Assembly: GCA_021201315.1 (NCBI GenBank)
Contig: JAJQFG010000052.1
Coordinates: 1 to 46,524, forward strand
From: Erysipelotrichaceae bacterium
Lineage (GTDB): Bacteria; Bacillota_I; Bacilli_A; Erysipelotrichales; Coprobacillaceae
DNA: 46,524 bases
Direction: 5' to 3'
Numbering within the stretch: position 1 is the stretch's first letter; each line of letters begins with the position of its first letter. Shown here one piece after another: positions 9,322 to 16,692 of this stretch. Position numbers and translations under genes: made by a program. The notes beneath the pieces were generated by a model. That model ran no database searches and was not told the origin of the DNA. It was given only the letters and a program-made list of their open reading frames with translations.

Positions 9322-9344
9322 CTTTATAAATATAAATCTTTTGA

Positions 9345-9350
9345 TATAAT
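9345..9350 (+). promoter_or_regulatory. -10 element upstream of miaB
   Basis: TATAAT preceded by TGA gives an extended -10 (TGaTATAAT), 21 bases before the miaB start. No good -35 is visible. Confidence 0.4.
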
Positions 9351-9371
9351 AGGTGGGAAAGTGGTGAAAGT

Positions 9372-10814
9372 ATGAAAGATTATAGTGAATATTTTAAAGC
9401 GCCTTCTTTAAAAGAAGCGAGACATAGAGGAAAAGATGATATTCATCATATTGATGATGCTTATGAAATACCAGCAGATATGATAGGTATAGGTAAGGGC
9501 CAAAAATATTATATCCAAACATATGGTTGTCAAGCTAATGAAAGAGATAGTGAAACTTTAGCGGGTATTTTAGAAAGCATGGGATATGAAGGAACAGAAG
9601 ATATAAAAGAAGCTCAAGTTGTATTATTAAATACATGTGCGATTAGAGAAAATGCAGAGGAAAAAGTTTTTGGTAAGATTGGTTATTTAAAGAATTTGAA
9701 ACGTACGAATCCAGGTCTTATTTTTGGTGTGTGTGGATGTATGGCTCAAGAAGAGGTTGTGGTTAAAAAGATATTGGAAAAGCATCCACAAATAGATTTA
9801 ATATTTGGAACGCATAATATTCATCGTTTACCAATATTATTGAAACAAGCTATGTTAGAAAAAGAAATGGTTTTAGAAGTTTGGTCTAAAGAAGGCGATG
9901 TGATTGAGAATTTACCAAGTCATAGAGCACATCGTTATAAGACATGGGTTAATATTATGTATGGTTGTGATAAGTTTTGTACATATTGTATTGTACCTTA
10001 TACAAGAGGAAAAGAAAGATCAAGACTTAAAGAAGAAATATTGGAAGAGGTTAATGAACTTATACAACAAGGTTATAAAGAAATTACTTTACTAGGTCAA
10101 AATGTAAATTCTTATGGTCATGATATCTATGATGATTATAACTTTGCTTCATTACTTCATGATGTATCTTTAACAGGTATTGATCGTATTCGTTTTACAA
10201 CTTCTCATCCTTGGGAATTTAGTGACGATATGATAGAGACCATTGCTACACATGATAATATCATGCCAGCTATTCATTTACCAGTGCAATCAGGCAATAC
10301 AGAAATTCTAAAGAAAATGGGTAGACGATATACCAGAGAAGACTATTTAACATTATTTGATAAAATTAAAGAAAGAATACCTGATTGTACCATTACAACT
10401 GATATTATTGTTGGATTTCCTGGAGAAAGTGATGAACAATTTGAAGATACCATGACTTTATATGAACATTGTAGTTATGATTTAGCCTATACATTTATCT
10501 ATTCTCCTAGAGATGGTACTCCTGCAGCTAAAATGAAAGATGATATTGATCGACATACAAAAGAAAAAAGACTTTATCGATTGAATGATTTAGTTACTGA
10601 AAAAGCTTATCAGAATAATCTTATTTATCAAGATCAAATTGTAGAAGTTTTAGTAGAAGGTACTTCTAAAAAAGATGAGTCTATGTTAACAGGTTATACA
10701 AGACATCAAAAATTAGTTAATTTCAAAGGAAATAATGATCATATAGGACAAATAGTAAAAGTTAAAATTACTGAAGTCAAAACATGGGCTTTAAAGGGTG
10801 AAGAAGTTGAATAA
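9372..10814 (+). CDS. miaB: tRNA-2-methylthio-N6-dimethylallyladenosine synthase
   Basis: Seen: the N-terminal MTTase domain with its three cluster cysteines ([38 protein letters not shown]). The radical-SAM CxxxCxxC follows in [17 protein letters not shown] (about residues 195-211), with a C-terminal TRAM-like region. At 480 residues it is the size of bacterial MiaB, which often carries an N-terminal extension like the first 50 residues here. Family knowledge: it adds a methylthio group to i6A37 of tRNAs reading UNN codons. It overlaps the following ricA-like gene by 8 bases, the same miaB-ymcA order as in Bacillus, so the two are translationally linked. Confidence 0.96.
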   Translation: MKDYSEYFKAPSLKEARHRGKDDIHHIDDAYEIPADMIGIGKGQKYYIQTYGCQANERDSETLAGILESMGYEGTEDIKEAQVVLLNTCAIRENAEEKVFGKIGYLKNLKRTNPGLIFGVCGCMAQEEVVVKKILEKHPQIDLIFGTHNIHRLPILLKQAMLEKEMVLEVWSKEGDVIENLPSHRAHRYKTWVNIMYGCDKFCTYCIVPYTRGKERSRLKEEILEEVNELIQQGYKEITLLGQNVNSYGHDIYDDYNFASLLHDVSLTGIDRIRFTTSHPWEFSDDMIETIATHDNIMPAIHLPVQSGNTEILKKMGRRYTREDYLTLFDKIKERIPDCTITTDIIVGFPGESDEQFEDTMTLYEHCSYDLAYTFIYSPRDGTPAAKMKDDIDRHTKEKRLYRLNDLVTEKAYQNNLIYQDQIVEVLVEGTSKKDESMLTGYTRHQKLVNFKGNNDHIGQIVKVKITEVKTWALKGEEVE

Positions 10815-11148
10815 AGATATAGAAGAGAAAGCTAAAAAGCTTAATCAATGGTTATTAGACAACGAACTTGTTCAAGAATATCAACATTATGAAAAATTAG
10901 TCAAACAACATCCTGAATTATTAAAGCAAGAAGAAGAGCTAAAACAACTTCAACAACAAATTGTACAAATGAAACATCATGATGAAGATGCATCACAAAT
11001 TATAGAAACATATGAAATAAAAAAACAACAATTTGATGAAAATCCTATTATTCATAACTATTTAGCATTAAAAGAAGAACTCAATGATTTAATGATACAG
11101 ATAGAAACAATTATTAATGAACAATTACAAAAAGATGTTGACGAATAG
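10807..11148 (+). CDS. YlbF/YmcA (RicA-like) family protein
   Basis: Seen: a 113-residue, almost fully helical, glutamine- and glutamate-rich protein with the YlbF/YmcA pattern ([17 protein letters not shown] near the start, [18 protein letters not shown] near the end). Family knowledge: Bacillus RicA acts with RicF and RicT to steer RNase Y towards mRNA maturation, and that complex carries 4Fe-4S clusters. Here there is no cysteine at all, so cluster binding by this subunit is not possible. The TTG at 10807 is chosen because AAGGGTG lies 6 bases before it; the longer GTG start at 10798 is inside that site. Context (rny nearby, miaB overlapping) supports the RicA role, but lineage-specific change is likely. 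Confidence 0.72.
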   Translation: MNKDIEEKAKKLNQWLLDNELVQEYQHYEKLVKQHPELLKQEEELKQLQQQIVQMKHHDEDASQIIETYEIKKQQFDENPIIHNYLALKEELNDLMIQIETIINEQLQKDVDE

Positions 11149-11165
11149 CATAAAAATGATATAAT
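11138..11165 (+). promoter_or_regulatory. Promoter of the IMP dehydrogenase gene
   Basis: TTGACG (11138-11143), 16-base spacer, TATAAT (11160-11165). It overlaps the last codons and stop of the preceding gene. Confidence 0.7.
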
Positions 11166-11198
11166 TGTAAAAATTTATAAAAAAAAGGAGAGAATAAA

Positions 11199-12710
11199 AT
11201 GGCATATTTTTTTGAAGAACCATCACATACATTTAATGAATACTTATTGGTACCAGGATACTCTAGTGCCCAGTGTCAAACAAAAAATGTAAGCTTAAAA
11301 ACACCTTTGGTGAAATACAAAAAAGGTCAAGAAGAACCAGCATTATCTTTGAATATTCCTTTAGTTTCAGCTATCATGCAATCAGTATCCAATGATACAA
11401 TGGCAGTAGCTTTAGCACGTGAAGGAGGATGTTCATTTATTTATGGTTCACAATCTATTGAATCACAAGCAGAAATGGTTAGAAAAGTCAAGGCTTATAA
11501 AGCTGGTTTTGTACCTAGTGATTCTAATATTTCACCAGAATCTACGTTAAAAGATGTGATAGAACTCAAAGAAAAGACAGGACATTCAACTATGGCTGTT
11601 ACAGTTGACGGGACTGCTAATGGGAAACTAGTAGGTATTGTAACAGGTAGAGATTATCGTATTTCACGTATGTCGCTTGATGATAAAGTGAAAGACTTTA
11701 TGACACCTTTTGAAAAATTAGTCACTGCTAAAAGTGGAACAACTTTAAAAGAAGCTAATAATATTATTTGGGATCATAAATTAAATGCTTTACCTATTAT
11801 TAATGATGATCAAACATTAGATTCTTTTGTTTTTAGAAAAGATTATGATTCAAGAAAATCCAATCCTAATGAATTATTGGATGAAGATAAACGTTATATT
11901 GTTGGAGCTGGTATTAATACTAGAGACTATGCCCAAAGGGTTCCTGCATTAGTTGAAGCTGGAGCTGACATACTATGTATTGATTCTAGTGAAGGTTTTA
12001 CTGAATGGCAAAAGATTACCTTAAAATGGATTAGAGATCATTATGGTGATAGTGTTAAAGTTGGTGCTGGAAATGTTGTTGATAAAGATGGGTTTAGATT
12101 CTTAGCTGATTGTGGTGCTGATTTTATTAAGATTGGTATTGGTGGCGGTTCTATTTGTATTACTCGTGAACAAAAGGGTATTGGTAGAGGTCAAGCTACT
12201 GCTACGATTGAAGTTGCCAAAGCTAGAGATGAATATTTCAAGGAAACTGGTATTTATATTCCGATCTGTAGTGATGGTGGTATTGTCCATGATTATCATA
12301 TGACTTTAGCTTTAGCTATGGGTTCTGATTTTATTATGTTAGGAAGATATTTCTCTCGTTTTGATGAATCACCTACAAACAAGGTAATGATCAATGGTCA
12401 ATATATGAAAGAATACTGGGGTGAAGGTAGTGCAAGAGCGCGAAACTGGCAAAGATATGATATGGGTGGCGATGAGAAATTATCATTTGAAGAAGGCGTA
12501 GATTCTTATGTTCCTTATGCTGGTTCTTTAAAAGATAATGTTGGTTTATCACTTGCTAAAATTAAATCAACAATGTGTAACTGTGGTGCTTTAACTATTC
12601 CTGAGCTTCAACAAAAAGCTAAAATTACACTTGTCTCTTCAACAAGTATTGTTGAAGGTGGTGCCCATGATGTTGTATTGAAAGATTCAACACCATCAAT
12701 TAATCAATAA
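11199..12710 (+). CDS. guaB: Inosine-5'-monophosphate dehydrogenase, Tritrichomonas-like type
   Basis: Seen: a TIM-barrel IMPDH of 503 residues with a CBS pair inserted at about 95-220. The active-site loop is [17 protein letters not shown] with catalytic Cys320, and the flap contains [11 protein letters not shown]. Typical bacterial GuaB has GPGSICTTRxVxGVG in that loop, so this is a distinct subtype. From memory, the loop, the flap, the C-terminal stretch ([12 protein letters not shown]) and the length match the IMPDH of the protist Tritrichomonas foetus very closely. Reaction: IMP + NAD+ to XMP + NADH, the first committed step to GMP. It has its own promoter and terminator and is not linked to guaA. 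Confidence is high for function. Confidence 0.95.
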   Translation: MAYFFEEPSHTFNEYLLVPGYSSAQCQTKNVSLKTPLVKYKKGQEEPALSLNIPLVSAIMQSVSNDTMAVALAREGGCSFIYGSQSIESQAEMVRKVKAYKAGFVPSDSNISPESTLKDVIELKEKTGHSTMAVTVDGTANGKLVGIVTGRDYRISRMSLDDKVKDFMTPFEKLVTAKSGTTLKEANNIIWDHKLNALPIINDDQTLDSFVFRKDYDSRKSNPNELLDEDKRYIVGAGINTRDYAQRVPALVEAGADILCIDSSEGFTEWQKITLKWIRDHYGDSVKVGAGNVVDKDGFRFLADCGADFIKIGIGGGSICITREQKGIGRGQATATIEVAKARDEYFKETGIYIPICSDGGIVHDYHMTLALAMGSDFIMLGRYFSRFDESPTNKVMINGQYMKEYWGEGSARARNWQRYDMGGDEKLSFEEGVDSYVPYAGSLKDNVGLSLAKIKSTMCNCGALTIPELQQKAKITLVSSTSIVEGGAHDVVLKDSTPSINQ

Positions 12711-12732
12711 AAGTGTCTAGGACACTTTTTTC
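12711..12732 (+). terminator. Intrinsic terminator after guaB
   Basis: AAGTGTC/GACACTT stem with loop TAG, then TTTTTCTTTT. Confidence 0.85.
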
Positions 12733-12734
12733 TT

Positions 12735-12755
12735 TTGTAACAATTGACATTACAA
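12735..12755 (+). promoter_or_regulatory. Predicted Rrf2 operator, copy 1
   Basis: Perfect inverted repeat TTGTAA-N9-TTACAA. It overlaps the -35 box (TTGACA, 12744-12749) of the rrf2-family gene, so binding would block its own promoter. The same repeat occurs twice upstream of the macrodomain operon. Confidence 0.65.
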
Positions 12756-12772
12756 CAAATATTCTTTATAAT
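12744..12772 (+). promoter_or_regulatory. Promoter of the rrf2-family gene
   Basis: Consensus TTGACA (12744-12749), 17-base spacer, TATAAT (12767-12772). The -35 lies within the TTGTAA-N9-TTACAA repeat. Confidence 0.85.
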
Positions 12773-12789
12773 CTCATTGAGGTGATATT

Positions 12790-13233
12790 ATGCAGATATC
12801 CAGTCGTTTTACGATTGCAGTCCATGTTCTAACATGTATTGATACATTTAAGAATGAAAAGGTAACAAGTGAATTTTTAGCATCAAGCGTGCAAGTTAAT
12901 CCTGTGATTATACGTAAAATATTATCACAGCTTAAAGCTGCTGATATCATTAAGGTTCAACGTGGTTCAGGAGGATCGACCATTATCAAACCATTGAATG
13001 AAATTACATTTTATGATATTTATGAAGCAGTAGAATGTATTAACAATGATGAATTATTCCATTTTCATGAAAACCCTAATCAAAATTGCCCTGTAGGAAG
13101 AAACATTCATCATGCTTTAGATGATAAACTCCAACAGGTTCAAACAGCTTTAGAAAACGAACTCAAACAAATCACATTACAGGATGTTATAGATGATACA
13201 AGAAAATATATTGAATTAAAAACACTCAAATGA
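12790..13233 (+). CDS. Rrf2 family transcriptional regulator (YwnA-like)
   Basis: Seen: 147 residues. The N-terminal winged helix includes SSRFTIAVHVLTCI, VNPVIIRKILSQLKAADII and QRGSGGSTIIKP, the classic Rrf2 DNA-binding block. In place of the three-cysteine Fe-S motif of IscR/NsrR there is NPNQNCPVGRNI with a single cysteine (about residue 98), as in YwnA-type members that respond to thiol or other stress signals. Inference: a redox- or electrophile-sensing repressor of itself and of the downstream macrodomain-sirtuin operon, because the same inverted repeat overlaps both promoters. RBS GAGGTGAT is 6 bases before the ATG. A terminator overlaps its stop codon, so the downstream operon is a separate transcript. 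Confidence 0.88.
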   Translation: MQISSRFTIAVHVLTCIDTFKNEKVTSEFLASSVQVNPVIIRKILSQLKAADIIKVQRGSGGSTIIKPLNEITFYDIYEAVECINNDELFHFHENPNQNCPVGRNIHHALDDKLQQVQTALENELKQITLQDVIDDTRKYIELKTLK

Positions 13234-13246
13234 GTGTTTTTATTTA
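13220..13246 (+). terminator. Intrinsic terminator of the rrf2-family gene
   Basis: AAACACTCA/TGAGTGTTT stem overlapping the stop codon, followed by a T-rich tract. Confidence 0.8.
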
Positions 13247-13252
13247 TTTTTG

Positions 13253-13273
13253 ATGTAACTATTGACATTACAA
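13253..13273 (+). promoter_or_regulatory. Predicted Rrf2 operator, copy 2
   Basis: ATGTAA-N9-TTACAA (one base off the perfect repeat), covering the -35 box TTGACA of the macrodomain operon in exactly the same register as copy 1. Confidence 0.6.
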
Positions 13274-13290
13274 CGAAGATAATGTATATT
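13262..13290 (+). promoter_or_regulatory. Promoter of the macrodomain-sirtuin operon
   Basis: TTGACA (13262-13267), 17-base spacer, TATATT (13285-13290); predicted start near 13297. It is flanked and overlapped by two TTGTAA-N9-TTACAA-type repeats. Confidence 0.8.
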
Positions 13291-13309
13291 GTAATAAATC
13301 TAGTTACAA
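13289..13309 (+). promoter_or_regulatory. Predicted Rrf2 operator, copy 3
   Basis: Perfect TTGTAA-N9-TTACAA repeat covering the end of the -10 box and the start site of the operon. Its centre is 36 bases from that of copy 2, between three and three and a half helical turns. Confidence 0.6.
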
Positions 13310-13324
13310 CGAAAGGAAAACACT

Positions 13325-14095
13325 ATGAATCAAATTGAACGTCTTGATTATCTTATAAATTATTTATTAGATGAATCTGAAATCATTACTTATATACCTA
13401 AAACATTATCAGATAAAAAACTATTACTTAGAACACTTATGAATATTCGTGAACCAAAACCTATCAGTAAAGAATTTATATCAATTCAAGATGCTTATCT
13501 ACAAGAAGAATTAGCAAATAAAAAAGTAACTGGCATATCTCAATTAAAACTATTACAAGATCATATATATCTTTATCAAGGAGATATTACTTTACTTAAA
13601 GTAGATGCGATTGTCAATGCAGCCAACAATCAAATGCTAGGATGCTTTATACCCAATCATCGATGCATCGATAATGCTATTCATACTTATGCAGGCATCC
13701 AATTACGATTAGAATGTTACAACATCATGAAAGTACAGGAAACATTAGAACCAACAGGTAAAGCTAAAATCACTAAGGGATACAATCTACCTGCAAACTA
13801 TGTTATTCATACGGTTGGACCTATTATTCAAGGAAAACTGACGAATCATGATTGTGAGTTATTAAAGTCATGTTATAGATCATGTTTAGAACTTGCTGAT
13901 GCTTACCAATTGAAGTCTCTAGCTTTTTGTTGCATCTCTACTGGTGAATTTCGTTTTCCTCAATATGATGCGGCTACTATAGCTATCGAAACAGTTAAAG
14001 AATATATACAACAAACACATACAGAAATGGAGGTTATTTTTAATGTATTCAAAGATGAAGACAAACAAATTTATGAACAAATACTTAAAACTTAA
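13325..14095 (+). CDS. Zinc-dependent macrodomain (protein-ADP-ribose hydrolase)
   Basis: Seen: a helical N-terminal extension (residues 1-80), then a macro domain with YLYQGDITLLKVDAIVNAAN. Next comes the Zn-macro signature GCFIPNHRCIDNAIH (about 117-131), whose cysteine and histidine residues are the expected zinc ligands. The phosphate-binding block is CCISTGEFRFPQ (about 207-218). Family knowledge: Zn-dependent macrodomains encoded beside class M sirtuins remove ADP-ribose from the protein the sirtuin modifies. The 256-residue length fits that group. The sirtuin gene begins 53 bases before this gene ends, so the two are tightly coupled. RBS AAAGGA upstream. Predicted control is by the adjacent Rrf2 protein. 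Confidence 0.92.
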   Translation: MNQIERLDYLINYLLDESEIITYIPKTLSDKKLLLRTLMNIREPKPISKEFISIQDAYLQEELANKKVTGISQLKLLQDHIYLYQGDITLLKVDAIVNAANNQMLGCFIPNHRCIDNAIHTYAGIQLRLECYNIMKVQETLEPTGKAKITKGYNLPANYVIHTVGPIIQGKLTNHDCELLKSCYRSCLELADAYQLKSLAFCCISTGEFRFPQYDAATIAIETVKEYIQQTHTEMEVIFNVFKDEDKQIYEQILKT

Positions 14096-14897
14096 ACAAG
14101 TTATTAATGATTGTGATGCTATTATTATTGGTGCTGGATCAGGATTATCAACGGCCGCAGGATTATCTTATAGTGGTCCTGTATTTGAAGATAATTTTTC
14201 TGATTTTATTGATAAATATCATTTTGCGGATATGTATACAGCTGGTTTTTATCCTTTTGAGGATTTAGAAGAATATTGGGCTTATTGGAGTAGACATATT
14301 TATCTTAATCGTTATAAAGAGCACGATTTAAAGGTATATAAAGATTTATTTGAACTTATAAAAAATAAAGATTACTTTGTTTTAACAACTAATGTTGACC
14401 ATTGTTTTCAAAGAAGTGGTTTTGACAAAAAACGTTTATTTTATATTCAAGGAGATTATGGATTATTTCAATGCAGTAAACCCTGCAAGCAAATTACTTA
14501 TGACAATAAGGAACAAATCACAAAAATGATAGAATATCAAAATCATATGAAAATACCTACTGATATGATTCCATATTGTCCAATATGCGGAGCACCTATG
14601 ACAACCAATCTCCGTTGTGATAACACATTTGTTGAAGATGAAGGTTGGCATAAGGCATCTGAAAGATATAGTGATTTTATTAGAAGACATCAAGATATGA
14701 AGATAGTATATTTAGAAATAGGTGTTGGAGAAAATACACCAAGTATTATTAAGTATCCATTTTGGCAGATGACTTATCAAAATAAAAATGCTATCTACGC
14801 ATGTATTAATCCAAATACTTATTGTCCAACACAAATTGAAAATCAAAGTATCCTTATATCAGAAAAAATTAACACAGTATTGGAGGCATTAAAATGA
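14043..14897 (+). CDS. Class M sirtuin (SirTM), protein ADP-ribosyltransferase
   Basis: Seen: a 284-residue sirtuin fold with the NAD loop GAGSGLSTAAGLSYSG (about 30-45) and TTNVDHCFQRSG in place of the usual TQNID. YIQGDYGLFQCSKPC with CPICGAP gives four zinc-ribbon cysteines, and RCDNTFVEDEGWHKA follows near residue 198. Family knowledge: SirTM enzymes ADP-ribosylate rather than deacetylate; the described Staphylococcus and Streptococcus versions modify lipoylated GcvH-L, encoded in the same operon with LplA2. Neither partner gene is in this window. GGAGG lies 9 bases before this ATG, inside the macro gene, which fixes the start. The next gene overlaps by ATGA. Confidence 0.9.
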   Translation: MYSKMKTNKFMNKYLKLKQVINDCDAIIIGAGSGLSTAAGLSYSGPVFEDNFSDFIDKYHFADMYTAGFYPFEDLEEYWAYWSRHIYLNRYKEHDLKVYKDLFELIKNKDYFVLTTNVDHCFQRSGFDKKRLFYIQGDYGLFQCSKPCKQITYDNKEQITKMIEYQNHMKIPTDMIPYCPICGAPMTTNLRCDNTFVEDEGWHKASERYSDFIRRHQDMKIVYLEIGVGENTPSIIKYPFWQMTYQNKNAIYACINPNTYCPTQIENQSILISEKINTVLEALK

Positions 14898-15286
14898 ATG
14901 ATTTTGAACAATTGAATCAATTAGTAGAAACTTATAAAGATACGATTAGTAGTCACAATGAACAACAATTTAGAAATTTATGGAGTCAAAAACAATCGTG
15001 TTCATTAATATCCATTACTAAACAGTATAATGGAATTGATTCTATATATAATGATTTTTTGAATGGTGTTATAGAAAGTAATTATCAAAGTATAAAATTA
15101 ATAGAAGATAATCCTCATGAAATAAGATTCATTGATGATAATACTGCAATTATTATCTTTAAATATCATACTGAATGTATTAGACGTGATACTTTAGAAG
15201 AATATGGTATTGAAGGCTTAGAAACACAAATAGCTATCAAAGAAAATAATCAATGGAAACTGGTTCATATACACTATTCTAAATAA
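14894..15286 (+). CDS. NTF2/SnoaL-like small protein of the sirtuin operon
   Basis: Seen: 130 residues with an alpha+beta order. N-terminal helices (LVETYKDTISSHNEQQFRNLW) are followed by strands ending IAIKENNQWKLVHIHYSK, the usual C-terminal signature of SnoaL/DUF4440-type NTF2-like domains. The protein has no signal peptide or membrane segment. It starts with ATGA overlap on the sirtuin gene and is followed by a perfect terminator, so it is the last gene of the operon. Family knowledge: NTF2-like folds act as small-molecule enzymes, binding modules or partner domains. Inference: it may be the ADP-ribosylation target, an adaptor, or an enzyme acting on the released product. No substrate can be named. 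Confidence 0.75.
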   Translation: MNDFEQLNQLVETYKDTISSHNEQQFRNLWSQKQSCSLISITKQYNGIDSIYNDFLNGVIESNYQSIKLIEDNPHEIRFIDDNTAIIIFKYHTECIRRDTLEEYGIEGLETQIAIKENNQWKLVHIHYSK

Positions 15287-15316
15287 TGATTGATATTATT
15301 TTATCAATCATTTTTT
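15285..15316 (+). terminator. Intrinsic terminator of the macrodomain-sirtuin operon
   Basis: 11-bp stem AATGATTGATA/TATCAATCATT with a 6-base loop, then TTTT. Confidence 0.88.
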
Positions 15317-15388
15317 CATTCATAACAATTATTATGAAAATTATTTTTCGACCCTTCTTACATAAAAGTTATTAGTGAAATAGTTTGA

Positions 15389-15433
15389 TAAAATAGCCTT
15401 GTCAGGAAGAAATTATTCTTTCTAAGAAAGGAG
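15389..15433 (+). promoter_or_regulatory. -10 box and switch-like leader of the first PTS IIB gene
   Basis: TAAAAT at 15389-15394 is followed by an 8-bp hairpin AGGAAGAA (15404-15411)/TTCTTTCT (15416-15423). The right arm can instead pair with GAAAG of the Shine-Dalgarno region (15426-15430). The two pairings exclude each other, suggesting control of translation. The same layout recurs before the second IIB gene. No good -35 is visible. Confidence 0.4.
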
Positions 15434-15439
15434 AAGTTT

Positions 15440-15748
15440 ATGAAAATATTATTAGTATGTAATTTAGGAATGTCAACGAGTATGTTGGTGCAAAGAATGG
15501 AAGTGGCTGCTAAAGAACAAAATATCGATGCCCAAATTATGGCTGTTCCATTTACTGAAGCTGAAGAACATGTTGCAGAATGGGATGTCATTCTGTTAGG
15601 ACCACAAGTCAGACATCAATTAAAAGCAATGGAGAAAAAGGCTGCAGGAAAAACACCAGTTGCGGTGATTGATATGCGTGATTATGGCATGATGAATGGT
15701 GAGAAGGTATTACAAAGTGCTATCAAGATCATTGAAGAAAATAAGTAA
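15440..15748 (+). CDS. PTS lactose/cellobiose-family EIIB, copy 1
   Basis: Seen: 102 residues with the phosphocysteine loop VCNLGMSTSMLVQRM, so the phosphorylated residue should be Cys7. The C-terminal half has VILLGPQVRHQL and PVAVIDMRDYGMMNG, typical of chitobiose/cellobiose EIIB. Family knowledge: EIIB passes phosphate from EIIA to the sugar bound by EIIC. The next gene is a close paralogue (most residues identical by eye), so this is a tandem duplication. No EIIA gene lies nearby. RBS AAAGGAG before the ATG. Sugar specificity cannot be read from the sequence. Confidence 0.93.
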   Translation: MKILLVCNLGMSTSMLVQRMEVAAKEQNIDAQIMAVPFTEAEEHVAEWDVILLGPQVRHQLKAMEKKAAGKTPVAVIDMRDYGMMNGEKVLQSAIKIIEENK

Positions 15749-15852
15749 TCTTTTTGAAATTATTTTTTCAATGATTGAAAACTATAGATGATGAATATTG
15801 ATAATCATTTATCAACATAACCAATGATTCGGTATTATGAATAAATATTTGA

Positions 15853-15911
15853 TAAAATGATTTTGTTGGGAAGAGATATTTATCCTTTTCTTACTCTTCC
15901 TACTGAAAGGA
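15853..15911 (+). promoter_or_regulatory. -10 box and switch-like leader of the second PTS IIB gene
   Basis: TAAAAT at 15853-15858, then GGGAAGAG (15868-15875) pairing with CTCTTCCT (15894-15901). The loop contains TCCTTTTC, which is nearly complementary to the GAAAGGA of the ribosome site (15905-15911). The arrangement resembles the leader of copy 1, although the loop length differs. Confidence 0.4.
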
Positions 15912-15917
15912 GTAAAA

Positions 15918-16226
15918 ATGAAAATATTATTAGTATGTAATGCTGGTATGTCAACAAGTATGTTGGTGCAAAGAATGGAGAAAGCTGCAAAAGAAGATGG
16001 TATCGAAGCAGAAATTAAGGCAGTTCCATTTACAGAAGCTGAGAAAATGATAGCAGATTGGGATGTCATTTTGTTAGGGCCACAAGTTAGACACCAATTG
16101 AAATCATTAGAGAAAAAAGCCGAAGGAATTACACCGGTTGCAGTCATTGATATGCGTGATTATGGAACTATGAATGGTGAAAATGTCTTAAAAGCTGCTT
16201 TAAAAATTGTTAGTGAAAATAAATAA
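15918..16226 (+). CDS. PTS lactose/cellobiose-family EIIB, copy 2
   Basis: Seen: 102 residues, collinear with copy 1, with VCNAGMSTSMLVQRM (phosphocysteine Cys7), VILLGPQVRHQL and VIDMRDYGTMNG. Changes from copy 1 are mostly conservative and include an Ala for Leu in the active loop (CNAG versus CNLG). That loop is where EIIB meets EIIA and EIIC, so the two copies may serve different partners. It has its own leader and ribosome site (GAAAGGAG), and it is followed by a 466-base gap with terminators before the EIIC gene. Confidence 0.93.
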   Translation: MKILLVCNAGMSTSMLVQRMEKAAKEDGIEAEIKAVPFTEAEKMIADWDVILLGPQVRHQLKSLEKKAEGITPVAVIDMRDYGTMNGENVLKAALKIVSENK

Positions 16227-16281
16227 TTCATTTTTTATAATGTGGGCGAAGTAGAAAATATCAGTTTATTATTCACTATAG

Positions 16282-16311
16282 AAAAAGGCTTAGGTTTGAC
16301 CTAAGCTTTTT
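16282..16311 (+). terminator. Intrinsic terminator after PTS IIB copy 2
   Basis: GCTTAGG/CCTAAGC stem, loop TTTGA, flanked by an A run upstream and TTTTT downstream. Confidence 0.8.
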
Positions 16312-16676
16312 CAATGATGATTTTTATATTCATAAAATGTCAAACATTATACTAATTTAACGAATAAATTATTCAATTGAATTTATAAGAATTGTAATTG
16401 TGTAAGATTTTGTTAGAATTGTATTGTCAGTAAGTTTCATTAATTCCTTAAAATATTTTTGACACAAATAGTTTATTGATCATTTATTGGCGGAAGCTTA
16501 GTTTATACTAAGCTTTTTCTTTGTATAAAATGAATAAAATTATTCATAATATTTGGGTAAAAATGTCAAATAATGAATTGTTTTATTTAATATAAATGAA
16601 TAACTTAACCATAGAATTCTCAAATTATTGTTTAAAATATTCAATCGGTTAAAATATACATATATCATATAAAAAA
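16312..16676 (+). other. Gene-free AT-rich gap before PTS IIC, with a possible small RNA
   Basis: No coding frame with a ribosome site is visible. It holds a 12-bp palindrome ATTCAATTGAAT (16371-16382) and a promoter-like TTGTAA-16-TAGAAT (16392-16419). A second intrinsic terminator lies at 16494-16519 and a small ATGAATAA/TTATTCAT hairpin at 16529-16546. The promoter-terminator pair would give an RNA of roughly 90 bases. The region may equally be a control region for the IIC gene; no clear promoter for IIC was found. Confidence 0.4.
16494..16519 (+). terminator. Second intrinsic terminator upstream of PTS IIC
   Basis: Perfect 9-bp stem AAGCTTAGT/ACTAAGCTT with loop TTAT, then TTTCTTT. Its stem sequence resembles the terminator at 16282-16311. 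Confidence 0.8.
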
Positions 16677-16692
16677 GGGAGGAAAAAATGAT

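Noticed and set aside
12102-12303. Overlapping open frames on both strands within guaB
   Set aside because: They are by-products of glycine-rich codons in the IMPDH barrel and lack starts with ribosome sites.
15358-16147. Two minus-strand frames opposite the PTS IIB genes
   Set aside because: They look alike only because the IIB genes are duplicated; they have no ribosome sites and the plus-strand proteins are certain.
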